Shown in pieces: positions 46,129 to 54,688 of a stretch of 64,000 nt of DNA. Origin of the DNA: Flavobacterium sp. 1 (lineage in GTDB: Bacteria; Bacteroidota; Bacteroidia; Flavobacteriales; Flavobacteriaceae); the NCBI RefSeq assembly GCF_002797935.1, contig NZ_PGER01000001.1, forward strand, positions 2,976,001-3,040,000, read 5' to 3'. Positions within the stretch are counted from its first letter, which is position 1, and every line of letters starts with the position of its first letter. Both the position numbers and the translations under genes were made by a program. A model generated the notes under the pieces. The model saw only the letters and a program-made list of their open reading frames with translations. It ran no database searches and was not told where the DNA came from.

Positions 46129-47178
46129 TTATCCAAACAAATTCCCGCCATCCAGCCTTGCTTTCAAATGCGCTTGTGCTAATCTGGACCTTTTCCCCTC
46201 AGGGCTCAAATCCAAGTGAGATGTTCCGTCTTCATGCGAAAAATCGAAACCCAATTGTTCCGTAACGGTTTTCAAATCCTTAATATGCAATTTAGTCGCA
46301 AACTCCTCGCCCGTATGCGGACAAACCGCCATACCCATTTTCATTCCCTGCTTCTTGTAAATATGCGCCCCGATTTGAGCTGGACGCTGAATGATATGGA
46401 AAAATTTCCCGAAAGGAATCCAAATCAAAAACATGATTACCGTAACCGCGTGTAAAACGGCCAAGAAATCAAACGCAAATCCCTTCATAAACTGATACGA
46501 ATAGGTCAAACCCAATCCCGTAACCGAAATGGCTATCAATAAAATAAGCGGTAACAAATCGCCCTCAAAAGACTGAGTGGCAATCAAGCCGGGATTTGTC
46601 AAACGTCTTCTTAAATAATACAGTGATCCAAAAATAACCAAGTATGAAGACCAGTTCAAAGCGTGAAAAGTCAAAAAAGCGGTAATGGAATCCAAATCAA
46701 AATCCATCACTTTAAACCCAAAAAAATACGCTTCATAAGTAGAAATCGTATTGGGAGCCATTGCAAAATTAATCCAGCCAAATGTAAGCGGTATCGTAAT
46801 CAAAAATGCCGAAGTACATCCCACAGCAATCATAAAATGCGCCATCCAGCGGTATTTTCCCCTTGGATAAATAAACTTCTGAAATGCAATATTCTCCACT
46901 GACTCTTTCGTGGCAAACCAAAAATGTGAAAACACTTTTCCTGTTATTAAATATGTAATCCCTCTTTTAAAATAAATCCAAGTCGGTGGTCGCTGCAGCC
47001 AAACCGTATAGCGGTACACAATCCCGAAAAAAGCAAACACTGTCCCAAATAAATAGGTTACCAATGCCGCATCAAAATTTTGCAGTTTTCGGGAACCATA
47101 AAACACCAGAACAATCATAAAAATCGAAAGTCCCGTTGCAATGAGCAATGCTTTGATGTTATAGGTTTTGTTTTTCAT
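46129..47178 (-). CDS. NarI-like membrane cytochrome b
   Basis: A 349-residue protein with about seven membrane helices and a soluble tail. The last helices carry AVLHAVTVIMFLIWIPFGKFFHI, closely like the haem-ligand helix of NarI (two histidines 18 apart); an earlier helix has RWMAHFMIAVGC. It should take electrons from menaquinol to haem b and pass them to the Fe-S protein. The tail (about 270-349) has VCPHTGEEF and no known fold. It is sometimes annotated as an MFS transporter, which the histidines argue against. First gene of the nitrate reductase operon. Confidence 0.8.
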   Translation of the reverse strand: MKNKTYNIKALLIATGLSIFMIVLVFYGSRKLQNFDAALVTYLFGTVFAFFGIVYRYTVWLQRPPTWIYFKRGITYLITGKVFSHFWFATKESVENIAFQKFIYPRGKYRWMAHFMIAVGCTSAFLITIPLTFGWINFAMAPNTISTYEAYFFGFKVMDFDLDSITAFLTFHALNWSSYLVIFGSLYYLRRRLTNPGLIATQSFEGDLLPLILLIAISVTGLGLTYSYQFMKGFAFDFLAVLHAVTVIMFLIWIPFGKFFHIIQRPAQIGAHIYKKQGMKMGMAVCPHTGEEFATKLHIKDLKTVTEQLGFDFSHEDGTSHLDLSPEGKRSRLAQAHLKARLDGGNLFG

Positions 47179-47505
47179 ATATGTAAAATTTATTTTTTAT
47201 AGGTCATATATGTTATCGCATTGCGATTTCATACGTAGCTATTTATTGATTCTTAGAAGTCATACGTAATTACTTCGTCGACTTCTATCGCTTGATTCAC
47301 TTATCTTCATTAGTATTTTTGACCAATGTTTTATTTTTTGTAAAATTAGCAAAAGTAAAAACTAAGTTAAACTACTTAAGTATTTTTCAAAACACAAATA
47401 GATAAAAATATGTTACAATTTTAGTACACAATACTATATTCTATTATTTACGGTATTTGATAGTGTTTTTTAAGTGTAAAATCTCTAGGGTTCCGAACAA
47501 AACAT
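47179..47505. other. Intergenic region upstream of the nitrate reductase operon
   Basis: A 327-bp AT-rich stretch with no gene. It contains two copies of TCATACGTA about 35 bp apart (near 47229 and 47262) and an imperfect AATAGATA-AAAA-TATGTTA sequence near 47397-47416 that only partly resembles the dyad operator. A promoter for the cytochrome b gene should lie here, but none is convincing. Confidence 0.4.
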
Positions 47506-49098
47506 TTAACTCGGTTTCTCACATCCTCTTCGATTGTAAAACCACCAATTAATTGTTGTAGCTAATATAGTGAAAAGAATTAAGCCAATAAAGAATTGAT
47601 TTACAGTTCCATTGGCCGTAATATTGTTTCCAATGAATTTAGAAAAAATAAAAGGGCCAAAAGCAGCAATTGCGGCAGTCCATCCAATTACACCTGCAGC
47701 TTGACGCTGATTCTCAGAAAAAATGATAGGGAATTGTCTAAAAGTACCTGCATTTCCAACTCCCGTAAAAAAGAACATCGCCAAAATCACCCCTACAAAT
47801 AACGGAAACTGATCCATGCTCGTAGGCGAAACCAATCCTTGGGTAACCAAAATAATAGCACCCGTTAAAATTCCAAATCCAGTTATGGTTGTCAATATGG
47901 CTCCTCCAATTTTATCGGCTACAAAACCAAAAGCAACTCTGCTGGCTGATCCAATAAGCGGTCCGTAGAAAGCATATACTAATGGATCGGGGGCATTTGG
48001 AAAATCACCATACAAATATTTAATCATCAAAGGAAATGCAGCCGACAAACCTGCAAATGTCCCAAAAGTCATCACATAGGTTATGGTACAGAACCAAGTA
48101 TGCTTGTTTTTAAAAATATCCATCTGCTCTTTTATGGAAGTCTGCATCGGAATACTTTTTAAATAAAACCAACTGATAACCGCCAAAACCAAAAGAAATG
48201 AAGTGTACCAAAATGCAGCCGATTGAATGTAGATTTTCTTGTGTGTAACTGCCTCATTTTCGGGATTGAGTTTGTTTAATATTTTTTCAGCCAATTTAGG
48301 ATTGGCATTCGCAATCGCTTTTGATTTTGCTTTCAAAGGCAATGCTGTAAAAATTTCTACATTTTCATTCGAATGAGTTGCCGCAGTAACCGAATCCAAT
48401 ACCGGTTTCTTTACATTAGCCAATATTTTAGTTTGCACTTCGGCATCTAGAGCTGCAAAAACTTCTTTTTGTTTCTCAACTGTCGAATCTTTAAAAACAT
48501 TCAGGGTTTCTTTTGCATCAACACTCGTAAATACCGATGAAGCTCCATATATGCTCACACTCAAAATAAGAGGAGTAACAAATTGAGCCAGAGAAACTCC
48601 AAAATTCCCGATTCCCGCCTGGATTCCCAATGCAGTCCCTTTCAGTCTTTTTGGAAAAAATAAACTGGTACTTGGCATAAAGGACGAAAAATCTCCCCCG
48701 CCAAAGCCACAAGTAAAAGCCAAAACGGCAAATACCCAAAACGGAGTATTGGTATCCATCACCGCAAAACCGATACCGATTACCGGAATTAATTTAAGTA
48801 AAGTAGCCAAAGCCACAACGTGTCTTGTCCCAAAAATAGGCAGTATAAACGTGTGGATAATTCTCAAAATTCCTGCAGCCAACCCAGGTATGGCCACTAA
48901 CCAAAAAAGCTGGTCTTTGGAAAAAGGAAAACCAAGCCCCGGTAATTTCACCGCAATTACGCTCATCATAAACCATGAGGCAAAAGAGAGTATTAATGAC
49001 AAAGTTGTAATCGTTAAAGTTTTCCAAGCAATTTTACTGCCGGTATTTTTCCAGAAAATTTCATCTTCCGGTTCCCATTTGTCTAACCAAGTTTTCAT
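47506..49098 (-). CDS. narK: NarK-type nitrate/nitrite transporter with extra soluble loop
   Basis: A 530-residue MFS protein of the NarK/NRT family. The nitrate signatures are present: GGGDFSSFMPSTSLFFPKR with GTALGIQAGIGNFGVSLAQF, and later FGTFAGLSAAFPLM and TGVGNAGTFRQFPIIF. Unusual is a polar, alanine/lysine-rich insertion of about 100 residues (about 187-288) between helices 6 and 7, replacing the normal short cytoplasmic loop. It supplies nitrate to, or exports nitrite from, the adjacent reductase. A dyad operator lies 76-93 bp upstream. Confidence 0.92.
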   Translation of the reverse strand: MKTWLDKWEPEDEIFWKNTGSKIAWKTLTITTLSLILSFASWFMMSVIAVKLPGLGFPFSKDQLFWLVAIPGLAAGILRIIHTFILPIFGTRHVVALATLLKLIPVIGIGFAVMDTNTPFWVFAVLAFTCGFGGGDFSSFMPSTSLFFPKRLKGTALGIQAGIGNFGVSLAQFVTPLILSVSIYGASSVFTSVDAKETLNVFKDSTVEKQKEVFAALDAEVQTKILANVKKPVLDSVTAATHSNENVEIFTALPLKAKSKAIANANPKLAEKILNKLNPENEAVTHKKIYIQSAAFWYTSFLLVLAVISWFYLKSIPMQTSIKEQMDIFKNKHTWFCTITYVMTFGTFAGLSAAFPLMIKYLYGDFPNAPDPLVYAFYGPLIGSASRVAFGFVADKIGGAILTTITGFGILTGAIILVTQGLVSPTSMDQFPLFVGVILAMFFFTGVGNAGTFRQFPIIFSENQRQAAGVIGWTAAIAAFGPFIFSKFIGNNITANGTVNQFFIGLILFTILATTINWWFYNRRGCEKPS

Positions 49099-49173
49099 AT
49101 TCTATATTATTTGTTTACACTATTAAAATTGTCCGACTCCAAATCAAATTTCAATGAAATCGATCTTTTATAA

Positions 49174-49191
49174 AAAGATAAAAAAGTCCTT
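49174..49191 (-). promoter_or_regulatory. Dyad operator upstream of narK
   Basis: AAAGATA-AAAA-AGTCCTT, the least perfect member of the set (TGTCTTT replaced by AGTCCTT) but with the same 7-4-7 layout, centred about 84 bp before the narK ATG. Confidence 0.6.
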
Positions 49192-49360
49192 TATTTATAG
49201 TGTAAAATTAAGAGTCAAAAAGAAGATAAAATATGACTTTTATCAGGTGAGAGAAATATGTTAAATTAGTGTAATTGCTAAATTATACGGAGTCTTTTTT
49301 TTTAAAATAACCTCCCCTTTTTGTTAAAGAAAACTAACCTCTCAATTTTGTTTGCGGAAT

Positions 49361-49454
49361 CCTAACAGGTTTCCATGACCTGTTAGGTATAAAAAATCTA
49401 CACACCTTAAACAAACCTAAAATAACACCTAACAGGTTAAAAAAACCTGTTAGG
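49361..49454. repeat. Tandem CCTAACAGGT hairpins
   Basis: Two hairpins with the same stem: CCTAACAGGT/ACCTGTTAGG at 49361-49387 and CCTAACAGGTT/AACCTGTTAGG at 49428-49454. Nearby 49551-49630 carries the ACAGATT..AATCTGTG words common between genes in this group. All lie in the 722-bp gap 49099-49820, which has no gene. Confidence 0.8.
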
Positions 49455-49677
49455 ATAACTGAATATATCATGCTGCAGAAATCTGCGTGAATGATTACTT
49501 CACATTAATTTATATGACTATCCGTAACTAATACCAAACAAATAGAATTAGCCACAGATTAAAAAGATTTACACAGATTTTTTCAAAAAGTGTAATGAAA
49601 TCTATGAGAATCAGTGTAATCAGTGGCAAAAAAAATACATGGTATCCTTTGCGGACAGTCATATTAATTTATTTTCC

Positions 49678-49806
49678 TAGGAGTTCAGTGAATTTCATTT
49701 GAAACTAGCTACTGAAGCGTCGCGGATAGCCTGACTACAGATAGGAAAAAAGGCAATGACCGTAAAGAAATTAACCCTTTATTCTAACAGTGGTCAGGCC
49801 AAAATT
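49678..49806 (+). repeat. Family-1 intergenic repeat, copy E (degenerate)
   Basis: Begins TAGGAGTTCAGTGAA as in copy A, has GCGGATAGCCTGAC, AAAAAAGGCAATGAC and ends GTGGTCAGGCCAAAATTA; the terminal GGTCACGCCC is mutated. Confidence 0.75.
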
Positions 49807-49820
49807 ATAAATATGAGTTC

Positions 49821-50771
49821 CTAAATACTGACATATTTGGAACCTTGAATGACACCTCTTTTTTCGATTGTGGAATCGATATAATGTTGGATTTCGGACT
49901 TTTTGAGTCCCCAATTTGGGGCGATGAGCAAATCCCAATCGGAGATTCCGAAGAGGCGCTGAATGACGATATCGGGGCGCAGAAGCGGGATGAGACCACA
50001 AAGCAAATCGGTGTATTGTTCCAAAGTGAAGAGCGGGAACGGGTTTCGTTTGTAATGCACGCCCATGATTGAGCCTTCGACGATGTGCAGATGATGGAAT
50101 TTTACGAATTTTATTTGGGGGAAACGGTTGATTTCATTAATGTAGTTGAGCATCATTTCGCGGGTTTCCCAAGGGAATCCGAAAACGGTGTGCACGCACA
50201 AATCGATGGGGCTGTTCTTTAATAATTCTACGGCGGTTATGAATTCGGCGTGGGTACAGCCACGGTTTATTTTTTCTAAGGTTTCGTCGTATATGGACTC
50301 CATTCCCATTTCGAGGTCAACGTCGAATCGGTCGCAGTAGCTTTCGAGCAATGCCACTTTTTTGGCATCGATACAATCGGGACGCGTCCCCACCGAAAAT
50401 CCGACAACCTCATCGGGATTGAAAGACAAAGCGCGGTCGTAAATTGTTTTGAGATAATCGACATGGGCGTAAGTATTGGTATTGGGTTGAAAATAGACAA
50501 TGAATTGGTCGGCTTTGTATGATTTTTTGGCGCGTTCCATTCCCTGAAGCAATTGATCTTCTATCGTGGGTGCTTTTCTGGAAATATCGGGTGTGAAGGA
50601 ATCAACATTGCAATAGGTACAACCGCCGTAGCCTTTTAATCCGTCGCGATTGGGACAGCTAAAATTGCCATCGACAATTACTTTGAAAACTTTTTTTCCG
50701 TTATATTTTTCGCGGAGATGCGTGCCGTAGTTGTTGTACCCTTTTTTGTTGGATTCTTTTTCTGCATTCAT
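49821..50771 (-). CDS. Radical SAM protein, TIGR01212/YhcC family
   Basis: A 316-residue radical SAM protein with the atypical cluster motif in NFSCPNRDGLKGYGGCTYCNVDSF (C-x14-C-x2-C region) that identifies the TIGR01212 family (E. coli YhcC). Downstream motifs VGFSVGTRPDCID and LEMGMESIYDETL are family-typical. Function unsettled; the tail ends GVIQGSKYVSI. It follows moaA by ~105 bp on the same strand and may be a separate unit. Confidence 0.9.
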   Translation of the reverse strand: MNAEKESNKKGYNNYGTHLREKYNGKKVFKVIVDGNFSCPNRDGLKGYGGCTYCNVDSFTPDISRKAPTIEDQLLQGMERAKKSYKADQFIVYFQPNTNTYAHVDYLKTIYDRALSFNPDEVVGFSVGTRPDCIDAKKVALLESYCDRFDVDLEMGMESIYDETLEKINRGCTHAEFITAVELLKNSPIDLCVHTVFGFPWETREMMLNYINEINRFPQIKFVKFHHLHIVEGSIMGVHYKRNPFPLFTLEQYTDLLCGLIPLLRPDIVIQRLFGISDWDLLIAPNWGLKKSEIQHYIDSTIEKRGVIQGSKYVSI

Positions 50772-50876
50772 TCTGCAAAGTTATTCACTATTATATAGTG
50801 CCAACAATGACTTTTATCAGGGATTTTAAAATGGAGTTTCAGTAAACAATCTCTCGCCAAGACGCAAACAAAAAAA

Positions 50877-51884
50877 CTACCCCCCAATCTTGATCATGCT
50901 CCTATTCTGAGAAAAAAGAAGCGGATTTTGGAATTTAGTATCATCGTCCATTCCGCCACGCATGGCGTGTTTGGATTTTATGTTTTGGAAGATCAACGGT
51001 TCGATTGAATCTCCAGCACGCAAGGTGTCGAGTAATGACGTTTCGGTATTCGAGAACAGACAGTTTTTCAGTTTACCGTCGGCGGTTAAACGGATGCGGT
51101 TGCAGGTACTGCAAAAAGGATTGGTCACGGAACTGATTACCGAAAAACTGCCTCGATAGGATTCAATTTTGTGATTTTTGGCAGTGTCATTCGGTTTGTC
51201 TTGGGTGCGTTCTACTTTTTGTTCGGAATAAAAAGCATTGACTTGCCCGAGGATTTCAGCATAACTCACCAATTTTTCTTTATTCCATTGATTGCCGTCA
51301 AAAGGCATAAACTCAATAAACCGAATCTGGATGTTTCGGTCTTTGGTCATTTCAATAAAATCGATGATTTCGTTGTCGTTAAAACCTTTGATAACGACTA
51401 CATTCAGTTTTACCTTGAAACCGTTTACCTCAAGCAGATCGAGGTTTTCAATTAATTTCTCAAAATAATTACGACGGGTGATTTGGTTGAATTTATCTTT
51501 TTTCAAACTGTCGATACTCACGTTCAAAGTCGTAATTCCGGCTTCCCTGAAGGTATCTATGAATTCGTGAACTAAGATTCCGTTGGTTGTCAATGTTAAT
51601 TCGACTCCTAGTTTTCCTAATTGTTCGATAATAGTTTTGGCATCTTTTCGTACCAAAGGCTCACCACCGGTCAATCGGATTTTGGTCACTCCCAGTTTTA
51701 CGAAAGTTTTGGCAATGGTAACAATCTCGTCTGCAGTCATCAGATGCGCCCTTGGAGTAAGCGCAATCCCCTCGGCCGGCATACAATAAGTGCATCTCAA
51801 ATTACAGTGTTCTGTAATCGAAATGCGGAGGTAGTTGTGCGCTCTGCCATGGTTGTCCTGCATTGGATTGATGTTATTTTCCAT
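50877..51884 (-). CDS. moaA: GTP 3',8-cyclase
   Basis: A 335-residue radical SAM enzyme starting molybdopterin synthesis. The N-terminal cluster is in CNLRCTYC, the GGEPL motif is in IRLTGGEPLVRKD, the second cluster is in NPFCSTCNRIRLTADG ... NCLF, and the functional C-terminal double glycine is present (IKIGG). The frame begins at 51896, but ATG 51884 (MENNINPMQDN) matches relatives; it overlaps moaCB by 11 nt. Last gene of the Mo-cofactor operon. Confidence 0.95.
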   Translation of the reverse strand: MENNINPMQDNHGRAHNYLRISITEHCNLRCTYCMPAEGIALTPRAHLMTADEIVTIAKTFVKLGVTKIRLTGGEPLVRKDAKTIIEQLGKLGVELTLTTNGILVHEFIDTFREAGITTLNVSIDSLKKDKFNQITRRNYFEKLIENLDLLEVNGFKVKLNVVVIKGFNDNEIIDFIEMTKDRNIQIRFIEFMPFDGNQWNKEKLVSYAEILGQVNAFYSEQKVERTQDKPNDTAKNHKIESYRGSFSVISSVTNPFCSTCNRIRLTADGKLKNCLFSNTETSLLDTLRAGDSIEPLIFQNIKSKHAMRGGMDDDTKFQNPLLFSQNRSMIKIGG

Positions 51885-52788
51885 GGTTGAAACCATTTAA
51901 TATTTTGAATAAATGTAATATGGAAGGAAATACGGCATCCATAGATTCGCTGGCTCCCGCTGTGGAACCCGGCAAAGCCATGATCAACGTATCGCCTTTG
52001 AAACCCACCACGCTTCGGGACAACATCGCATAAGGAGTTCTATCCTGTCCGTAGGAGCGAATGGCTTCCTCAATTCCCGGAATGCGTCGGTCGAGCAGTG
52101 GGATTATGGCTTCGGGAGTGACATCACGGTTGGACAAACCCGTTCCGCCTGTGAGGATAATCAAGTCTTTATTGGCGGAACATAACTTATTTATTGTTTC
52201 CTGAATATCAAGAACCTCATCCGGAATTACTGAATAACTCGAAACGCTTAATCCCAAATTTTTGATTTTATCCGAAATAACTTTTCCTGCTCGGTCTTCT
52301 TTTTTTCCACTGGAAACACTGTCCGAACAAACGATTACTGCTACCGATAAATCAAGATCGTCTTTAACTCCGTAATCTGATTTTCCTCCTTTTTTATGAA
52401 GCAGTTTTATCGTAGAAATTTCAACTTGCTTGTCGATTGGTTTTAGCATATCATACATCGTCAAGGCCACTATTGATGCGCCGTGCATGGCTTCGACCTC
52501 AACGCCTGTTCTGTAAATTGCTTTGACGGTTACTTTTATCAATACCGAATCTTCAAGCAATTCGTATTCAATTCCGGTGAATTCAATCGGCATGGGATGA
52601 CAATCCGGAATGGAATTCGAGGTATTTTTTACGGCAAACAAACCTGCTGTTCGTGCTACTTCCAATACATCACCTTTTGGAACGGTTTTCTCCAAAATAG
52701 CCTGCATTGTTACCAACGAACCTACTTTTACGATTGCTTGGGCTGTAGCACTGCGCTGTGTTATTATTTTATGGGTGATATCTACCAT
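51874..52788 (-). CDS. moaCB: Bifunctional cyclic pyranopterin phosphate synthase / MoaB
   Basis: A 304-residue fusion. Residues 1-150 are MoaC (SATAQAIVKVGS, DCHPMP, TGVEVEAMHGASIVALTMYDM), which with MoaA makes cPMP. Residues 148-304 are MoaB/MogA-like (VAVIVCSDSVSSGKKEDRAG, ILTGGTGLSNRDVTPEA, MALPGSTAGASESMD), expected to adenylylate molybdopterin. The fusion is usual in Bacteroidota and explains why no separate mogA is seen. Confidence 0.94.
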   Translation of the reverse strand: MVDITHKIITQRSATAQAIVKVGSLVTMQAILEKTVPKGDVLEVARTAGLFAVKNTSNSIPDCHPMPIEFTGIEYELLEDSVLIKVTVKAIYRTGVEVEAMHGASIVALTMYDMLKPIDKQVEISTIKLLHKKGGKSDYGVKDDLDLSVAVIVCSDSVSSGKKEDRAGKVISDKIKNLGLSVSSYSVIPDEVLDIQETINKLCSANKDLIILTGGTGLSNRDVTPEAIIPLLDRRIPGIEEAIRSYGQDRTPYAMLSRSVVGFKGDTLIMALPGSTAGASESMDAVFPSILHLFKILNGFNHGK

Positions 52789-52897
52789 TTATTTAGTGAC
52801 TAGTGATTAGTAATTAGTTGTTAGCTATCGGCAGTCCGCTTTTAGCTTTTTAGTTACTATTAATTTTAAAATCTTCATTCTTTCTTCTTGCCTCTTT

Positions 52898-53407
52898 CTA
52901 AGTATTCTGCTTCCAAACATAGCTTTCGTCTTCAAAAATCTCCTTGCCAAAAACGGCAGTTTTTTCTTTGATTTCTTCCACCAAAAATTCCAAAGCTTCA
53001 TACACCACTTTTCGTCTTGGTGCTGAAACAAAAACAAACAAACATATTTCGCCTGTTTTTACAATTCCTAGACTGTGGTAAATATGCAGGCAAGAAAGCT
53101 CATATTTCGCAAAAGCTACTTCCCTAATTTCGTAGAACGTTTGTTCTGCCATTTCTTCGTAGGCGGTGTATTCTATCGCGGCGACTGTTTTTCCCTCAAT
53201 CACATCGGCTCGAACTTGGCCTAGAAAAATATTATGGGCACCAATCGTAGTTTTGCTTTGGTGTTTTGCAATCGAATTCCCAATGAACTCGGATGTTATC
53301 TGCCCTTGAATAAAGGAGCTTTTTTTGGGTCTATCTATCCCCTCCCCAACCCTCCCCAAAGGAGAGGGAGCCGAGGATTGAGATATATTTTCTTTTTTAT
53401 CTGACAT
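52898..53407 (-). CDS. moaE: Molybdopterin synthase catalytic subunit with repeat-derived insertion
   Basis: A 169-residue MoaE. The core (about 33-165) has GAHNIFLGQVRADVIEGK, EYTAYEEMAEQTF, YHSLGIVKTGE and the C-terminal KEKTAVFGKEIF ... YVWK with catalytic lysine. Residues 6-26 (ENISQSSAPSPLGRVGEGID) are encoded by a G/C-rich intergenic repeat word (CCCTCCCCAAAGGAGAGGG, 53345-53370) that lies in frame after the start MSDKK. No start codon exists between it and the core, so the repeat must be translated. Confidence 0.92.
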   Translation of the reverse strand: MSDKKENISQSSAPSPLGRVGEGIDRPKKSSFIQGQITSEFIGNSIAKHQSKTTIGAHNIFLGQVRADVIEGKTVAAIEYTAYEEMAEQTFYEIREVAFAKYELSCLHIYHSLGIVKTGEICLFVFVSAPRRKVVYEALEFLVEEIKEKTAVFGKEIFEDESYVWKQNT

Positions 53408-53493
53408 TATTTTTTATTTATTGGCCACGAATGACATTGATTTTCGCTGATTATTTATCATTTCTGTTTTTCCTATTGATATTGATATTGCTG

Positions 53494-54558
53494 TTAAATC
53501 TGATTTTTCAAAGATTCGATGCCTTTCGCTAAATGAAAGACGCCGACAAAACCTGATTTTTGCAAATAATTCATAGCTATTTGACTGCGCTGACCCGTTT
53601 GACAAAACAAAACGATTTCTTGATTTTTATCCAATTTCTTACTGTAATCCTCCAATCCGCCCAAAGGAATCCGAATAACATTATTTCCATTAAACTCTGG
53701 TGTTTCTTCCAATTCCCGAACGTCAATAATAACAATTCCTAACTGACTGCATTTTTCTAAAAAAGATTCTGGTGTTAAATCTTCATTTGCTTTTTTTCTG
53801 TTCAAAAGCATAGTTCCATTAATAAATCCCTTCTCAATTGCTTTTGGATTTTTGACAAAATCAATAATTTGGGTTTGAAAATGCAGGGCATCATAAATCA
53901 ATAATTTACCCGACAATACCGTACCGATTTCCAATATTATCTTAAGCACTTCGGTAGCTTGAAACAGCCCCAAGGTATTAGGCAAAATACCTAAAACTCC
54001 AGATTCTGCACAATTTGGAACCGCATCCAAACTTTCTTGCTCAGGAAACAAACAACGGTAACTTGGTCCATTTTTATAATTGAATACCGAAACCTGACCT
54101 TCAAACTTATGGATTGAGGCATACACCATCGGAATTTTTTTGGCGACTGACACATCATTAATCAAATAGCGAACGGCAATCGCATCGGTGCAATCGACTA
54201 TGATTTGGTATCCTTCCACAATTCTGGTGGCATTTTGTGGAGTAAAAAATTCTGAAAAAACAGTCACAGTGATTTCGGGATTGAGTTTCAAAATCGCTTT
54301 CTTGGCTGTTTCGGCTTTACTGTTGCCGCAATCTTCTAAGGTGTACAATAATTGTCTGTGCAGATTGGTTTCGTCCACCGTGTCACCATCCACAATTCCT
54401 ATATTCCCTACTCCTGTCGAAGCTAGATTCTGCAAAACCGGACAGCCCAAACCGCCTGCACCAATTACCAAGACATGAGCGTCCTGCAATTTTTGCTGGC
54501 CTGCTTCTCCAATTTCTGGGAGAATTATTTGTCTGGAATAGCGTTTGGAATTTGTCAT
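53494..54558 (-). CDS. moeB: MoeB-like sulfur-carrier adenylyltransferase with rhodanese domain
   Basis: A 354-residue protein. The N-terminal ThiF/MoeB/E1-like domain (1-240) has GAGGLGCPVLQNLASTG, the DGDTVDETNLHRQ block and CTDAIAVRYLIND; it adenylylates the MoaD C-terminus. The C-terminal rhodanese domain (about 265-354) has the active cysteine in VLFCQTGQRS and may supply sulfur. The zinc-binding cysteine pairs of E. coli MoeB are reduced. It lies between moaD and moaE. It could also serve ThiS if no other E1 exists. Confidence 0.93.
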   Translation of the reverse strand: MTNSKRYSRQIILPEIGEAGQQKLQDAHVLVIGAGGLGCPVLQNLASTGVGNIGIVDGDTVDETNLHRQLLYTLEDCGNSKAETAKKAILKLNPEITVTVFSEFFTPQNATRIVEGYQIIVDCTDAIAVRYLINDVSVAKKIPMVYASIHKFEGQVSVFNYKNGPSYRCLFPEQESLDAVPNCAESGVLGILPNTLGLFQATEVLKIILEIGTVLSGKLLIYDALHFQTQIIDFVKNPKAIEKGFINGTMLLNRKKANEDLTPESFLEKCSQLGIVIIDVRELEETPEFNGNNVIRIPLGGLEDYSKKLDKNQEIVLFCQTGQRSQIAMNYLQKSGFVGVFHLAKGIESLKNQI

Positions 54559-54688
54559 TTTAAAACATTAATTTTTTTAAACATATTAAGTCATTAAAGT
54601 TTATTTCAATTTCCCTCTTATGTTTTTCTTGACCTTAAAAATAGAAGTTCACAATAGTTTTTCTTTAAATATCTGAATTCTAAAATTC

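Noticed and set aside
46129..47178. Annotation of the cytochrome b protein as an MFS transporter
   Set aside because: It has too few helices, and its last helix matches the NarI haem-ligand helix.
47397..47416. Possible sixth dyad operator upstream of the cytochrome b gene
   Set aside because: Only the left half (TAGATA) and spacer fit; the right half TATGTTA does not match, so it was left out of the set.
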